NCBI GenBank assembly: GCA_016765265.1
Contig: JAESQG010000080.1
Span: forward strand, 1-10,015
Direction of reading: 5' to 3'
Length of the DNA stretch: 10,015 nt
Origin: Pseudomonadales bacterium
GTDB lineage: Bacteria > Pseudomonadota > Gammaproteobacteria > Pseudomonadales > DC-out160
Shown: in pieces, positions 1-5,855 of the stretch
Layout of the letters: every line of letters starts with the position of its first letter
Position numbering within the stretch: the first letter of the stretch is position 1
The notes under the pieces: model-generated
The model's database searches: none
What the model saw: only the letters and a program-made list of their open reading frames with translations
What the model was told of the DNA's origin: nothing
Made by a program: the position numbers and the translations under genes

Positions 1-97
1 ATCAGCTTTGTTCAATGCCTAAAGCTTCGCACGGCTTTATTCGCATAGGGTGTTATTTCTTATAGCTTTTTTTATTTATCGTGCCGGCACTAATTAG
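1..97 (-). mobile_element. End of an upstream copy of the ISNCY-like insertion sequence (partial)
   Basis: These 97 bases match 9128-9224 with a single difference (T at 94 versus A at 9221). The 9128-9224 copy forms the transposase-proximal end of the complete insertion sequence in this window. The last bases, GTGCCGGCACTAATTAG at 81-97, are the terminal inverted repeat; its partner is the inverted copy at 7340-7356. I infer that a second copy of the same element, in the same orientation, extends leftwards out of the window with its transposase on the minus strand. The match runs to the first base of the window, so its true length cannot be seen here. The alternative reading, an attachment-site repeat, is discussed in the findings. 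Confidence 0.7.
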
Positions 98-98
98 T

Positions 99-461
99 CT
101 ACTTGAATCGATTGGCGTCATGCTTAAGAATCAAGCTTTCTAAGACGCTTTTAGCAACCTCCTTATCTTTAGGTGAAAATTGTTGTAATGCTTCAAATTG
201 CAGCCGTAGTTCATCATCTGGGCCACGTTCATCTTTATCAAAAAGTAGCATATCTGCACTTACACTCAGTTTTACCGCTAACTTACGCAAGACATCCAGC
301 GTAGGCTGTGATGTGCCTGCCTCGTAACGCTTGAGCTGAGAGATATGAAGATTAATAGCTTCAGCGAGCACCTGCTGTGTAAGCCCTTTCTTTTTACGTA
401 ATGCTGCCAGTCTCTCGGGGAAGTCCATAAGCGATAACAAATTCAGTTGTGAAAAGTGCAT
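99..461 (-). CDS. XRE-family helix-turn-helix transcriptional regulator
   Basis: A 120-residue protein with a Cro/C1-type (XRE) helix-turn-helix at about residues 14-70. The scaffold helix FPERLAALRKKKGLTQQ is followed by the recognition region around ISQLKRYEAGTSQPTLDVLRKLA. A short C-terminal helical tail (about 80-115) probably dimerises. It is divergent from the primase-helicase, the usual place for an autoregulating repressor of an integrative element, so its likely targets are the dyads in the shared 88-base intergenic region. I keep the first ATG because GGGG lies a few bases upstream. Met12 (MDFPERL) looks like the start of many relatives, but I see no ribosome binding site before it. 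The stop codon at 99-101 lies one base from the IS end at 97, so the insertion landed right behind this gene. The protein itself looks full length. Confidence 0.85.
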   Translation of the reverse strand: MHFSQLNLLSLMDFPERLAALRKKKGLTQQVLAEAINLHISQLKRYEAGTSQPTLDVLRKLAVKLSVSADMLLFDKDERGPDDELRLQFEALQQFSPKDKEVAKSVLESLILKHDANRFK

Positions 462-549
462 CTTAACCCCGGTTTCTTATATGGCTTGCAAAAGGTAGCA
501 TAAATGATACTATAAAAATCTAACTTAAGCTACTTGACAGGGTTCATAT
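462..549. promoter_or_regulatory. Divergent control region between repressor and primase-helicase, with candidate operator dyads
   Basis: This is the 88-base gap between two divergent genes. On the plus strand, TTGCAA at 486-491 could be a -35 box, with TACTAT at 508-513 (spacer 16) or TATAAA at 511-516 as -10. Between them lies the imperfect dyad TAGCATAAATGATACTA at 496-512. A second short dyad centred on CTTAAG lies at 521-532. A Shine-Dalgarno sequence AGGG at 539-542 sits seven bases before the primase-helicase ATG at 550. A dyad inside the promoter fits repression by the neighbouring XRE protein. Boxes were read by eye, so the exact promoter is uncertain. Confidence 0.5.
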
Positions 550-3500
550 ATGGCACGTATCCCAAACGATCAGTTGGAGCGAATCAAAACTGAGGTGTCA
601 TTGGTGCGCTTGGTGGAGAGTCAAGGCTGCCAAATGACCAAGCAGGGCAAAGACTATGCGGTGTGCTGTCCCTTCCATGATGAAAAAACCGCTTCGTGTA
701 TCATTAGCCCAAAATCTAACCTCTTTAACTGCTTTGGCTGTGGTGCGGCGGGTTCGGTCATTGACTGGGTAATGAAGACCCAAGGCGTAAGCTTTAGGCT
801 GGCGTGTGAAATCTTGCAAAAGGATGTGGGCATCGTCACTGAGGCCAAGCCAGTGAAACGTTCTACAACAAAAAAACTCCCTTCCACCTTAGCCGCCAAT
901 GGTGATCATCAAACCGCTTTACGTGATGTGGTGAAATACTACCACGAGACCTTAAAGCAAAGTCCCGAAGCTTTGGACTATCTGACTAAGCGTGGCATTG
1001 GTGATACCGAGTTGATCAACCGTTTTAGGTTAGGCTTTGCCAATCGCACCTTGGGTTATCAGCTACCGGAAAAACAGTTTAAAGCCGGTAAGGAAATCCG
1101 AGGTCAGTTACAGGAAATCGGTATCTTAAGAGAATCCGGCCATGAGCATTTTAATGGTTCGATTGTCGTGCCGATCTTTAACAATGAAGGTCATACTGTA
1201 GAAATCTATGGTCGTAAAATATTAGGCGCTCGCCTGCGAAAAGGCACCGCACAACACCTGTACTTACCGGGTGCTCATGCCGGTGTCTGGAATGCCGAAG
1301 GCTTAGAAGGACAAAAGGAAATCATCCTCTGTGAAGCCTTAATTGATGCGATGACCTTCTGGGTGAATGGCTATAAAAATGTGACAGCCAGCTATGGCAC
1401 TTCCGGTTTTACGGCTGACCACTTAGTCGCCTTTAAAGCCTGTGGTGCTGAGCGTATCTTGATTGCTTATGATCGAGACGAAGCGGGAAATAATGCCGCC
1501 GATAAGTTAGCGAAGGAATTACAGAAAGAAGGCTTGGCTTGCTATCGCTTAAACTTCCCCAAAGGTATGGATGCTAATCAATATGCGTTGGAAGTTATGC
1601 CAGCCAGTAAAAGCCTGGGCATTGTTATCCGAAGTGCAGAATGGATGGGGGACGGAAAAGCCCCGGAGAGGCAGTTGGATATATCGTTATTGGTTAATGA
1701 GGCTGAAACAAACGAACCTATAAAAACAGAGGAAAAACCTTCTTCCTCGGCAACTGCTCCCTGCGTTGCTCTACCTCCTGCATCCATGCAGTCGTTAGCT
1801 GCTGATTCTTTACCACCTGTTAAACCTGAAACATTGCCACCCGCACAAGCCCTACCCGAAGCACCTAAAAATACCACCGATGCCAAAGTCACAGAAAAAG
1901 AAATCAGCTTCACCTTCGGTGAGAGAAAATACCGTGTTCGTGGTTTGGACAAAAACAAAAACTACGAAGTCCTTAAAATCAATCTCTTAGCTAACCACGA
2001 TGAAAATTTACATGTAGATACCTTCGATATCTACAATGCGAAGCACCGCCAAAGCTTTATCAAGCTCACGGCCATTGAGCTGGCTCTGGAAGAAAACACC
2101 GTTAAAAAGGATGTGGGGAAAATCTTGTTAAAGCTAGAGGAGCTGCAAGAAAAACTGATTCAAGGCGCTATCGAAAAGCCCGAAGCCAAGCCGGTGTTAA
2201 GTGCAGACGAGCAAAGCGAAGCCCTTGAATTACTGCGTGACCCTGATTTATTAAACCGCATCTTATCCGACTTTAGCCGCTGTGGTGTGGTGGGTGAAGA
2301 CACCAATAAGTTGGTGGGTTATCTTGCGGCAGGAAGCCGCAAACTAGACCGTCCTTTGGCGATCATTATCCAAAGCACCAGTGCTGCCGGTAAAAGTGTG
2401 TTAATGGATGCGATTCTTAACTTGATGCCCGAAAACGAACGGGTGCAATACTCTGCCATGACAGGGCAAAGCCTGTTTTACATGGGTGAAACCAATCTCA
2501 AAAATAAAATACTGGCGATAGCGGAAGAGGAAGGCGCAAGCAATGCGAGTTACGCCTTGAAGCTTCTTCAGTCGGAAGGTGTGATTACCATTGCAAGCAC
2601 GGGTAAAGACGACAGCACCGGCGATTTAGTCACAAAGGAATACCGAGTAGAAGGGCCGGTGATGTTGTTTCTAACCACCACGGCCATCGACATTGATGAG
2701 GAATTATTAAACCGCTGTTTAGTGTTAACCGTGAATGAAAGCCGAGAACAAACCCAAGCGATCCATCGAGCGCAACGACAGCGGCGAACCTTAAAAGGAT
2801 TGGAATCCAAGTTACAAAAAGAGCAACTGGTGAAGCTGCACAGAAACGCACAATCCTTACTGAAACCCTTAGCGATCATTAATCCCTACGCCGATCAGCT
2901 TACTTTTTTAGACGATAAAACCCGAACCCGCCGTGACCATGAAAAGTACTTAACCCTGATTGACAGCATTGCACTGCTGCACCAATACCAGCGTGAAACC
3001 AAAATCATCAATCACGGTGATAAAACACTGGAATATATCGAGGCCACGCTAAGCGATATAGAAACCGCCAATCGCCTAGCCCATGAGGTGCTGGGCCGAA
3101 GCTTGGATGAACTGCCCCCGCAAACCCGAAAGCTGTTAAAGCTGATTCAAAAAATGATGGAAAAAACCTGCAAGGAAAATGGCATAGACCAAAGTGATTA
3201 CCGCTTTAGCCGTCGAGAAATACGAGAGGTTACGGGTTGGAGTGATAACCAATTAAAAGTGCATTGCACGCGATTAACCGAACTGGAATACCTGCTGATC
3301 CATAGCGGCCACCGTGGAAAATCTCTTCAATACGAACTGCTTTATGATAATGGAAAAAGTGAAGACCTTACCCACTTGATGGGCTTGATTGACAGTAAAA
3401 CGCTCAAAAATAAGGGTTACGATGAAACCAAGTTGGGGCTAGATCAAACTAAGTTGGTGCCAAGTTGCCCCCAAGTTGTGGCCAAGTTGGACAAAGGGAA

Positions 3501-3633
3501 ATCGTTACAAGCCATTAATGGTAAGGCTTTAAACGAAAGTGGATTGGAAATCTCAGAAAGTACTATAAGAGAGAAAAATAAAAATAAAAATAAAAATAAA
3601 AATGAATCGCATCGCACCGTAACCACGGTGTAA
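550..3633 (+). CDS. CHC2 zinc-finger / Toprim DNA primase fused to a P-loop helicase-type ATPase
   Basis: A 1027-residue replication protein. Domains in order: a DnaG-type CHC2 zinc finger with C40, H43, C61 and C64; a primase core ending in a Toprim fold with E262 and the D308-R-D310 pair that would bind catalytic metal; a proline-rich linker at about 385-445; and a P-loop ATPase with Walker A STSAAGKS at 609-616 (K615) and a Walker B-like acidic run ILAIAEEE near 654-661. A TTT sensor-like strand near 709 follows, then an ELLNRC segment that may hold the arginine finger. A winged-helix-like region lies near 880-930. The fusion recalls the primase-helicases of phage P4-type satellites and integrative elements, which start replication without host DnaG or DnaB; that role is inferred. 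The C-terminal tail overlaps the iteron and AT-rich repeats described separately. The recombinase follows after 6 bases, so the two are probably co-transcribed. Confidence 0.88.
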   Translation: MARIPNDQLERIKTEVSLVRLVESQGCQMTKQGKDYAVCCPFHDEKTASCIISPKSNLFNCFGCGAAGSVIDWVMKTQGVSFRLACEILQKDVGIVTEAKPVKRSTTKKLPSTLAANGDHQTALRDVVKYYHETLKQSPEALDYLTKRGIGDTELINRFRLGFANRTLGYQLPEKQFKAGKEIRGQLQEIGILRESGHEHFNGSIVVPIFNNEGHTVEIYGRKILGARLRKGTAQHLYLPGAHAGVWNAEGLEGQKEIILCEALIDAMTFWVNGYKNVTASYGTSGFTADHLVAFKACGAERILIAYDRDEAGNNAADKLAKELQKEGLACYRLNFPKGMDANQYALEVMPASKSLGIVIRSAEWMGDGKAPERQLDISLLVNEAETNEPIKTEEKPSSSATAPCVALPPASMQSLAADSLPPVKPETLPPAQALPEAPKNTTDAKVTEKEISFTFGERKYRVRGLDKNKNYEVLKINLLANHDENLHVDTFDIYNAKHRQSFIKLTAIELALEENTVKKDVGKILLKLEELQEKLIQGAIEKPEAKPVLSADEQSEALELLRDPDLLNRILSDFSRCGVVGEDTNKLVGYLAAGSRKLDRPLAIIIQSTSAAGKSVLMDAILNLMPENERVQYSAMTGQSLFYMGETNLKNKILAIAEEEGASNASYALKLLQSEGVITIASTGKDDSTGDLVTKEYRVEGPVMLFLTTTAIDIDEELLNRCLVLTVNESREQTQAIHRAQRQRRTLKGLESKLQKEQLVKLHRNAQSLLKPLAIINPYADQLTFLDDKTRTRRDHEKYLTLIDSIALLHQYQRETKIINHGDKTLEYIEATLSDIETANRLAHEVLGRSLDELPPQTRKLLKLIQKMMEKTCKENGIDQSDYRFSRREIREVTGWSDNQLKVHCTRLTELEYLLIHSGHRGKSLQYELLYDNGKSEDLTHLMGLIDSKTLKNKGYDETKLGLDQTKLVPSCPQVVAKLDKGKSLQAINGKALNESGLEISESTIREKNKNKNKNKNESHRTVTTV
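3430..3489 (+). repeat. Iteron array: five AAGTTG boxes, four at 11-base spacing
   Basis: AAGTTG occurs at 3430, 3451, 3462, 3473 and 3484, giving spacings of 21, 11, 11 and 11 bases. The last three copies share a preceding C. The encoded residues differ by frame (KL, KL, SC, QV, KL), so the repeat is kept at the DNA level and not by the protein. Spacing of about one helical turn puts all boxes on the same face of the helix, as in origin iterons. It lies within the 3' end of the primase-helicase gene. The function as initiator binding sites is inferred. Confidence 0.7.
3574..3603 (+). repeat. Five tandem AAAAAT hexamers (AT-rich tract, possible DNA unwinding element)
   Basis: Five perfect AAAAAT units lie within the last codons of the primase-helicase gene and encode alternating Lys-Asn. 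The tract starts 84 bases after the last iteron. Pure A/T makes it easy to melt, so with the iterons it has the form of an origin's unwinding element. Because the unit is six bases, gain or loss of copies would keep the reading frame. A simple slippage repeat without function is also possible. Confidence 0.65.
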
Positions 3634-3639
3634 TCAACA

Positions 3640-4653
3640 ATGGACAACCAAAGCCTCACCTTCCTTAGCCGCTTGTATTTAGATTACCTCGACGTGATGC
3701 ATTACTCAGATCGCACGATAGGCCACCGAGAAACCACGCTCTTACAGTTTACGGCATGGTGCGAAGAAAGAGGATTAACCCGCGCGAACGAGATTACAAA
3801 ACCCATATTGGAAAGATACCGGCGACACCTTCACCACAGCCGTGATAAGCGTGGTAATCCTCTCAGTGCCAAAAACCAATTAGGTCGATTAATCCCGCTG
3901 CGAGGTTTTTTTAAATGGGCGACCCAACAAAATTACCTGCTCTACAATCCCGCCAGTGAATTGGAATTACCCAAAGTAGAAAAGCGTTTACCGAAAGCGA
4001 CACTCTCACCTGATGAAGCGGAATTAATCTTAAGTCTACCCAATATCCACACCGAAGAAGGCTTACGAGACAGAGCCATACTCGAAGTGCTTTACAGTAC
4101 TGGCGTAAGACGAATGGAAGTGGTGAATTTAAGCCGCGCCGATGTGCATGCAGACCGTGGCGTGTTAGCGGTACGACAAGGCAAAGGCAAAAAAGACCGG
4201 TTCGTACCGATTAGCGAAAGAGCTATCGAATGGTTAAAGAAATACTTAGATGAAGTGAGAATAGGCTTTGCTATCGAACCCGACCCACAAAATATATTCC
4301 TTGAGAAAAACGGCCAGCCAATTACACCCGACCGACTTAGCCGCTTGGTGACGAAGTACATCAAACAAGCCGACATTGGCAAGAGTGGAAGCTGCCACCT
4401 GTTCCGCCACACGGTGGCTACCTTGATGATGGATAACGGCGCAGACATCCGCTTTATCCAACAGATGCTCGGACATGCCAGCATCTTAACGACAGAGATA
4501 TATACGCATGTGAGTATCGTTAAACTTAAGCAAGTCCATGAGTTGACCCACCCGACGATGCATCGACAGCGGCAGATTGAACGCGAACCGGAAGCAACCA
4601 AAGAAGTATTACTCTCGACCCTCGATGAAGAAAGTGAAGAAGAGCAAAGCTAA
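3640..4653 (+). CDS. Tyrosine recombinase / integrase, XerC/XerD-like
   Basis: A 337-residue tyrosine recombinase. The N-terminal core-binding (SAM-like) domain spans about residues 5-100, and the catalytic domain about 120-300. Visible catalytic residues are R157 (STGVRR), K182 (GKGKKDR), H253 and R256 (HLFRH), H279 (LGHAS) and the nucleophile Y288 (TEIYTH). All six positions are present, so it should be active. A charged, acidic tail from about 310 extends past the Xer core. The extra helix typical of integron integrases is not evident, so this is not IntI. It starts 6 bases after the primase-helicase stop with no clear ribosome binding site, suggesting translational coupling. Its likely job is integrating and excising the element; its attachment site is not proven here. 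The hairpin-rich DNA directly downstream is one candidate for attP. Confidence 0.9.
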   Translation: MDNQSLTFLSRLYLDYLDVMHYSDRTIGHRETTLLQFTAWCEERGLTRANEITKPILERYRRHLHHSRDKRGNPLSAKNQLGRLIPLRGFFKWATQQNYLLYNPASELELPKVEKRLPKATLSPDEAELILSLPNIHTEEGLRDRAILEVLYSTGVRRMEVVNLSRADVHADRGVLAVRQGKGKKDRFVPISERAIEWLKKYLDEVRIGFAIEPDPQNIFLEKNGQPITPDRLSRLVTKYIKQADIGKSGSCHLFRHTVATLMMDNGADIRFIQQMLGHASILTTEIYTHVSIVKLKQVHELTHPTMHRQRQIEREPEATKEVLLSTLDEESEEEQS

Positions 4654-4714
4654 AAGATTAAAACCCTAAAAACTGTTTATGGGAGACATCAAACTTCTTC
4701 CTCCGCTTGTCACA

Positions 4715-4739
4715 TGGCTTGCAAAAAAACCGCAAGCCA
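4715..4739. repeat. Inverted repeat, 8-base stem
   Basis: TGGCTTGC at 4715-4722 pairs with GCAAGCCA at 4732-4739 around a 9-base loop rich in A. Its left part belongs to the 13-base sequence ATGGCTTGCAAAA, which also occurs at 481-493 in front of the primase-helicase. Confidence 0.55.
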
Positions 4740-4823
4740 AAGCGCCAAGCTACCCCTGTACTAAACGGGAAGTTGGTCACTCCGTAAGAAGGTGGCTAAT
4801 AATGGTGCGGCCCGTTCCTTCCA

Positions 4824-4876
4824 GTTGTTGTCATGCCCTTTGCAAAAACAAAAAGCGCAAAGGCCACGCCAACAAC
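4824..4876. repeat. Large imperfect inverted repeat, 17 of 20 pairs
   Basis: The arms 4824-4843 and 4857-4876 pair at 17 of 20 positions around a 13-base A-rich loop. The outer seven pairs (GTTGTTG with CAACAAC) and inner seven pairs (CCTTTGC with GCAAAGG) are perfect, and the mismatches lie between them. No T-run follows, so it is not a simple terminator. Confidence 0.6.
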
Positions 4877-4889
4877 TTCCAGTCTCTAA

Positions 4890-4921
4890 GCGCGCAGCTT
4901 CTTCGGCCACGCCCTGCGCGC
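4890..4921. repeat. Inverted repeat, 8-base GC stem
   Basis: GCGCGCAG at 4890-4897 pairs with CTGCGCGC at 4914-4921 around a 16-base loop. Confidence 0.5.
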
Positions 4922-4939
4922 ACCTCGCCCAACCTAGCC

Positions 4940-4978
4940 ATTTATTTTTAGGGGTAAAAAGCACCCCTAAAAATAAAT
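4940..4978. repeat. Perfect 16-base-pair inverted repeat
   Basis: ATTTATTTTTAGGGGT at 4940-4955 is perfectly complementary to 4963-4978, with a 7-base loop. The arms start with T-rich and end with A-rich sequence. This is the reverse of an intrinsic terminator (A-rich before, T-rich after), and it holds on both strands. It is therefore more likely a cruciform, a protein-binding palindrome or an RNA structural stem. Confidence 0.7.
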
Positions 4979-4994
4979 ACCGTCGGTTGCCCCG

Positions 4995-5017
4995 CAGGCC
5001 AGAAAAGCGCTGGCCTG
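4995..5017. repeat. Inverted repeat, 7-base stem
   Basis: CAGGCCA at 4995-5001 pairs with TGGCCTG at 5011-5017, loop 9 bases. It abuts the next inverted repeat without a gap. Confidence 0.5.
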
Positions 5018-5045
5018 TTGCCCCCTAAAAAACACCAGGGGGCAA
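5018..5045. repeat. Inverted repeat, 9-base stem
   Basis: TTGCCCCCT at 5018-5026 pairs with AGGGGGCAA at 5037-5045 around a 10-base A-rich loop. Confidence 0.55.
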
Positions 5046-5086
5046 GTGCTTGCTATGTGTTGCGGCAAAGGGGAAAAACCGACCGT

Positions 5087-5197
5087 TGTAAGCGGGTTCT
5101 GCAAGTTACGTGCGGGTCAAGCTCGCGCTTCTTCCCGCCATCGTCCGCCGCACTTGAGTCCGTGCCACCTTGGAAGAACGTGAGAGCTGTCTGTCCT
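5087..5197 (+). repeat. Repeat module, copy A (upstream of the 79-residue gene)
   Basis: The block 5087-5118 matches 5614-5645 at 29 of 32 bases. The next 35 bases (5119-5153 versus 5646-5680) match ungapped at 23 of 35. Both copies end in AGCTGTCT-TCCT (5185-5197 and 5721-5733). Inside both copies GTGCGG pairs with CCGCAC (5110-5115 with 5148-5153; the same in copy B), so a stem is conserved while the sequence between varies. This pattern suggests a kept secondary structure. Confidence 0.65.
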
Positions 5198-5299
5198 TCC
5201 ATTATAACGCCGTGCTCGCACCGTCAAGGGCAAGGCAAGTCGCAAAGGGCGCGACCCTTGACGGTACTGCGCGCGGCGTTATGAGGAAGGACAAACAGC
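5186..5299. repeat. Long two-part hairpin resembling an integron attC fold
   Basis: Outer arms 5186-5200 and 5285-5299 pair at 14 of 15 positions. After a small internal loop (3 versus 2 bases), ATAACGCC at 5204-5211 pairs with GGCGTTAT at 5275-5282. An unpaired segment (8 versus 9 bases) follows, then ACCGTCAAGGG at 5220-5230 pairs with 5255-5265 around a 24-base loop. An AAC/GTT-ended outer box, an unpaired spacer, an inner box and a variable tip is the order of parts in attC sites. The stem extends further outwards than in a normal attC. It ends 38 bases before the ATG of the 79-residue gene, so a 5' leader role is equally possible. Confidence 0.6.
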
Positions 5300-5337
5300 G
5301 CTCACTCAGAGTGTTGTATCAGCAAAAGGTAAACATC

Positions 5338-5577
5338 ATGAATATTAAAATCCACCCAGAAGTGTTAAAAGAGCTGCAATATATGATTGAGCTGCACCAG
5401 GAACATGGAGCACCGGCGAAAATGGAGAGTGTTGAATCACTAGTAGGCTATGTACTGGCTAGCATTGCCGATGGGTCGCGCAGGCCGGGGGCTTGGGAGC
5501 GTCAGCTACTGGAAATGATGGGGTTAGTGGCCGAGAGTGGCGAGCACCAAAACTACCGAGGGCAGTACGGTAAATAA
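5338..5577 (+). CDS. Small conserved-looking protein of unknown function (79 residues)
   Basis: I do not recognise a named family. The start is the ATG at 5338, with AAAGGT at 5325-5330 as ribosome binding site seven bases upstream. The open frame extends upstream to 5170, but that part lies in the hairpin and repeat DNA and is not gene-like. The protein is soluble and mostly helical: an amphipathic N-terminal helix (residues 6-21), a second helix after ESVESLVGYVLASIADGS, and a motif-like stretch RRPGAWERQLLEMMGL at 48-63. There is no signal peptide or membrane segment. It is the only gene between the recombinase and the toxin-like cargo, and both flanks carry related repeat modules. A role tied to that DNA, such as a recombination directionality or packaging factor, is conceivable but unproven. 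Confidence 0.7.
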   Translation: MNIKIHPEVLKELQYMIELHQEHGAPAKMESVESLVGYVLASIADGSRRPGAWERQLLEMMGLVAESGEHQNYRGQYGK

Positions 5578-5855
5578 GGCTCAAAGCCGCGTCGCAGCGG
5601 CTTACTTTATCGCTGTAAGCCAGTTCCGCAAGTTACGTGCGGGTCTAGACCTTACTTCTTCCAGTCATCCGTTGCCGCACGTGTCCCCCTGCGGTAGCCA
5701 CCTTGCGCAAAAAGCGCGCAAGCTGTCTATCCTCGGCGGATGCGCTTAAAAAGAAAAAGCGCGTCGGGGCAAAAAAGTTGTAAAATATAGACTGCGTCTG
5801 GTCGCAAGCTCTTTAACTCGTTGATGGCACTTGGAAAAATCCGAAGTTAGGTACG
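5578..5855. other. Non-coding spacer with hairpins and repeat module copy B
   Basis: These 278 bases hold overlapping inverted repeats just after the small gene: AAGCCGC 5584-5590 with GCGGCTT 5597-5603, which competes with GGCTTAC 5599-5605 and GTAAGCC 5615-5621. Copy B of the repeat module follows at 5614-5733. It contains a further stem, CTTGCGC 5702-5708 with GCGCAAG 5716-5722. Last comes GCGCTT 5742-5747 with AAGCGC 5757-5762. After about 5770 composition turns AT-rich. A stop codon at 5814-5816 closes the frame of the toxin-like gene upstream. Confidence 0.55.
5614..5733 (+). repeat. Repeat module, copy B (downstream of the 79-residue gene)
   Basis: This copy is related to 5087-5197: 29 of 32, then 23 of 35 ungapped identities from the left edge, a shared CCACCTTG further on, and 12 of 13 at the right end. 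The GTGCGG/CCGCAC stem is kept (5639-5644 with 5675-5680). Inside, GGTCTAGACC at 5642-5651 is a perfect palindrome that copy A lacks. The two copies start 527 bases apart and enclose the 79-residue gene. Confidence 0.65.

Larger units (their letters stand above)
4654..5337. other. 684-base non-coding, GC-rich block packed with inverted repeats
   Basis: No convincing gene lies here. Open frames exist on both strands but are Cys/Arg/Pro-rich, lack ribosome binding sites and overlap the hairpins. The block is visibly GC-richer than the genes on either side. It contains at least seven inverted repeats (listed separately), with stems of 7 to 20 bases and loops mostly of 7 to 24 bases. It also holds the first copy of a repeat module that recurs beyond the small gene at 5338. 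Possible roles are a structured RNA leader, a recombination or attachment region for the adjacent recombinase, or single-strand replication signals. The sequence alone does not decide. Confidence 0.6.

Noticed and set aside
3640..4653. Integron integrase
   Set aside because: The protein lacks the extra helix region before the HxxR box and looks like XerC/XerD. No attI or intI-type promoter layout is visible.
4679..5284. Open frames at 4679-4951, 4792-5028, 5018-5284 and the minus-strand 4761-4964 as genes
   Set aside because: They overlap each other and the hairpins, have unnatural compositions and no ribosome binding sites.
5170..5337. Upstream extension of the 79-residue gene to an ATG at 5170
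   Set aside because: The extra 56 residues run through the attC-like hairpin and repeat copy A. The ATG at 5338 has the better ribosome binding site and gene-like sequence.
4654..5800. CRISPR array
   Set aside because: Repeats are few, long, imperfect and irregularly spaced, and no Cas gene is present.
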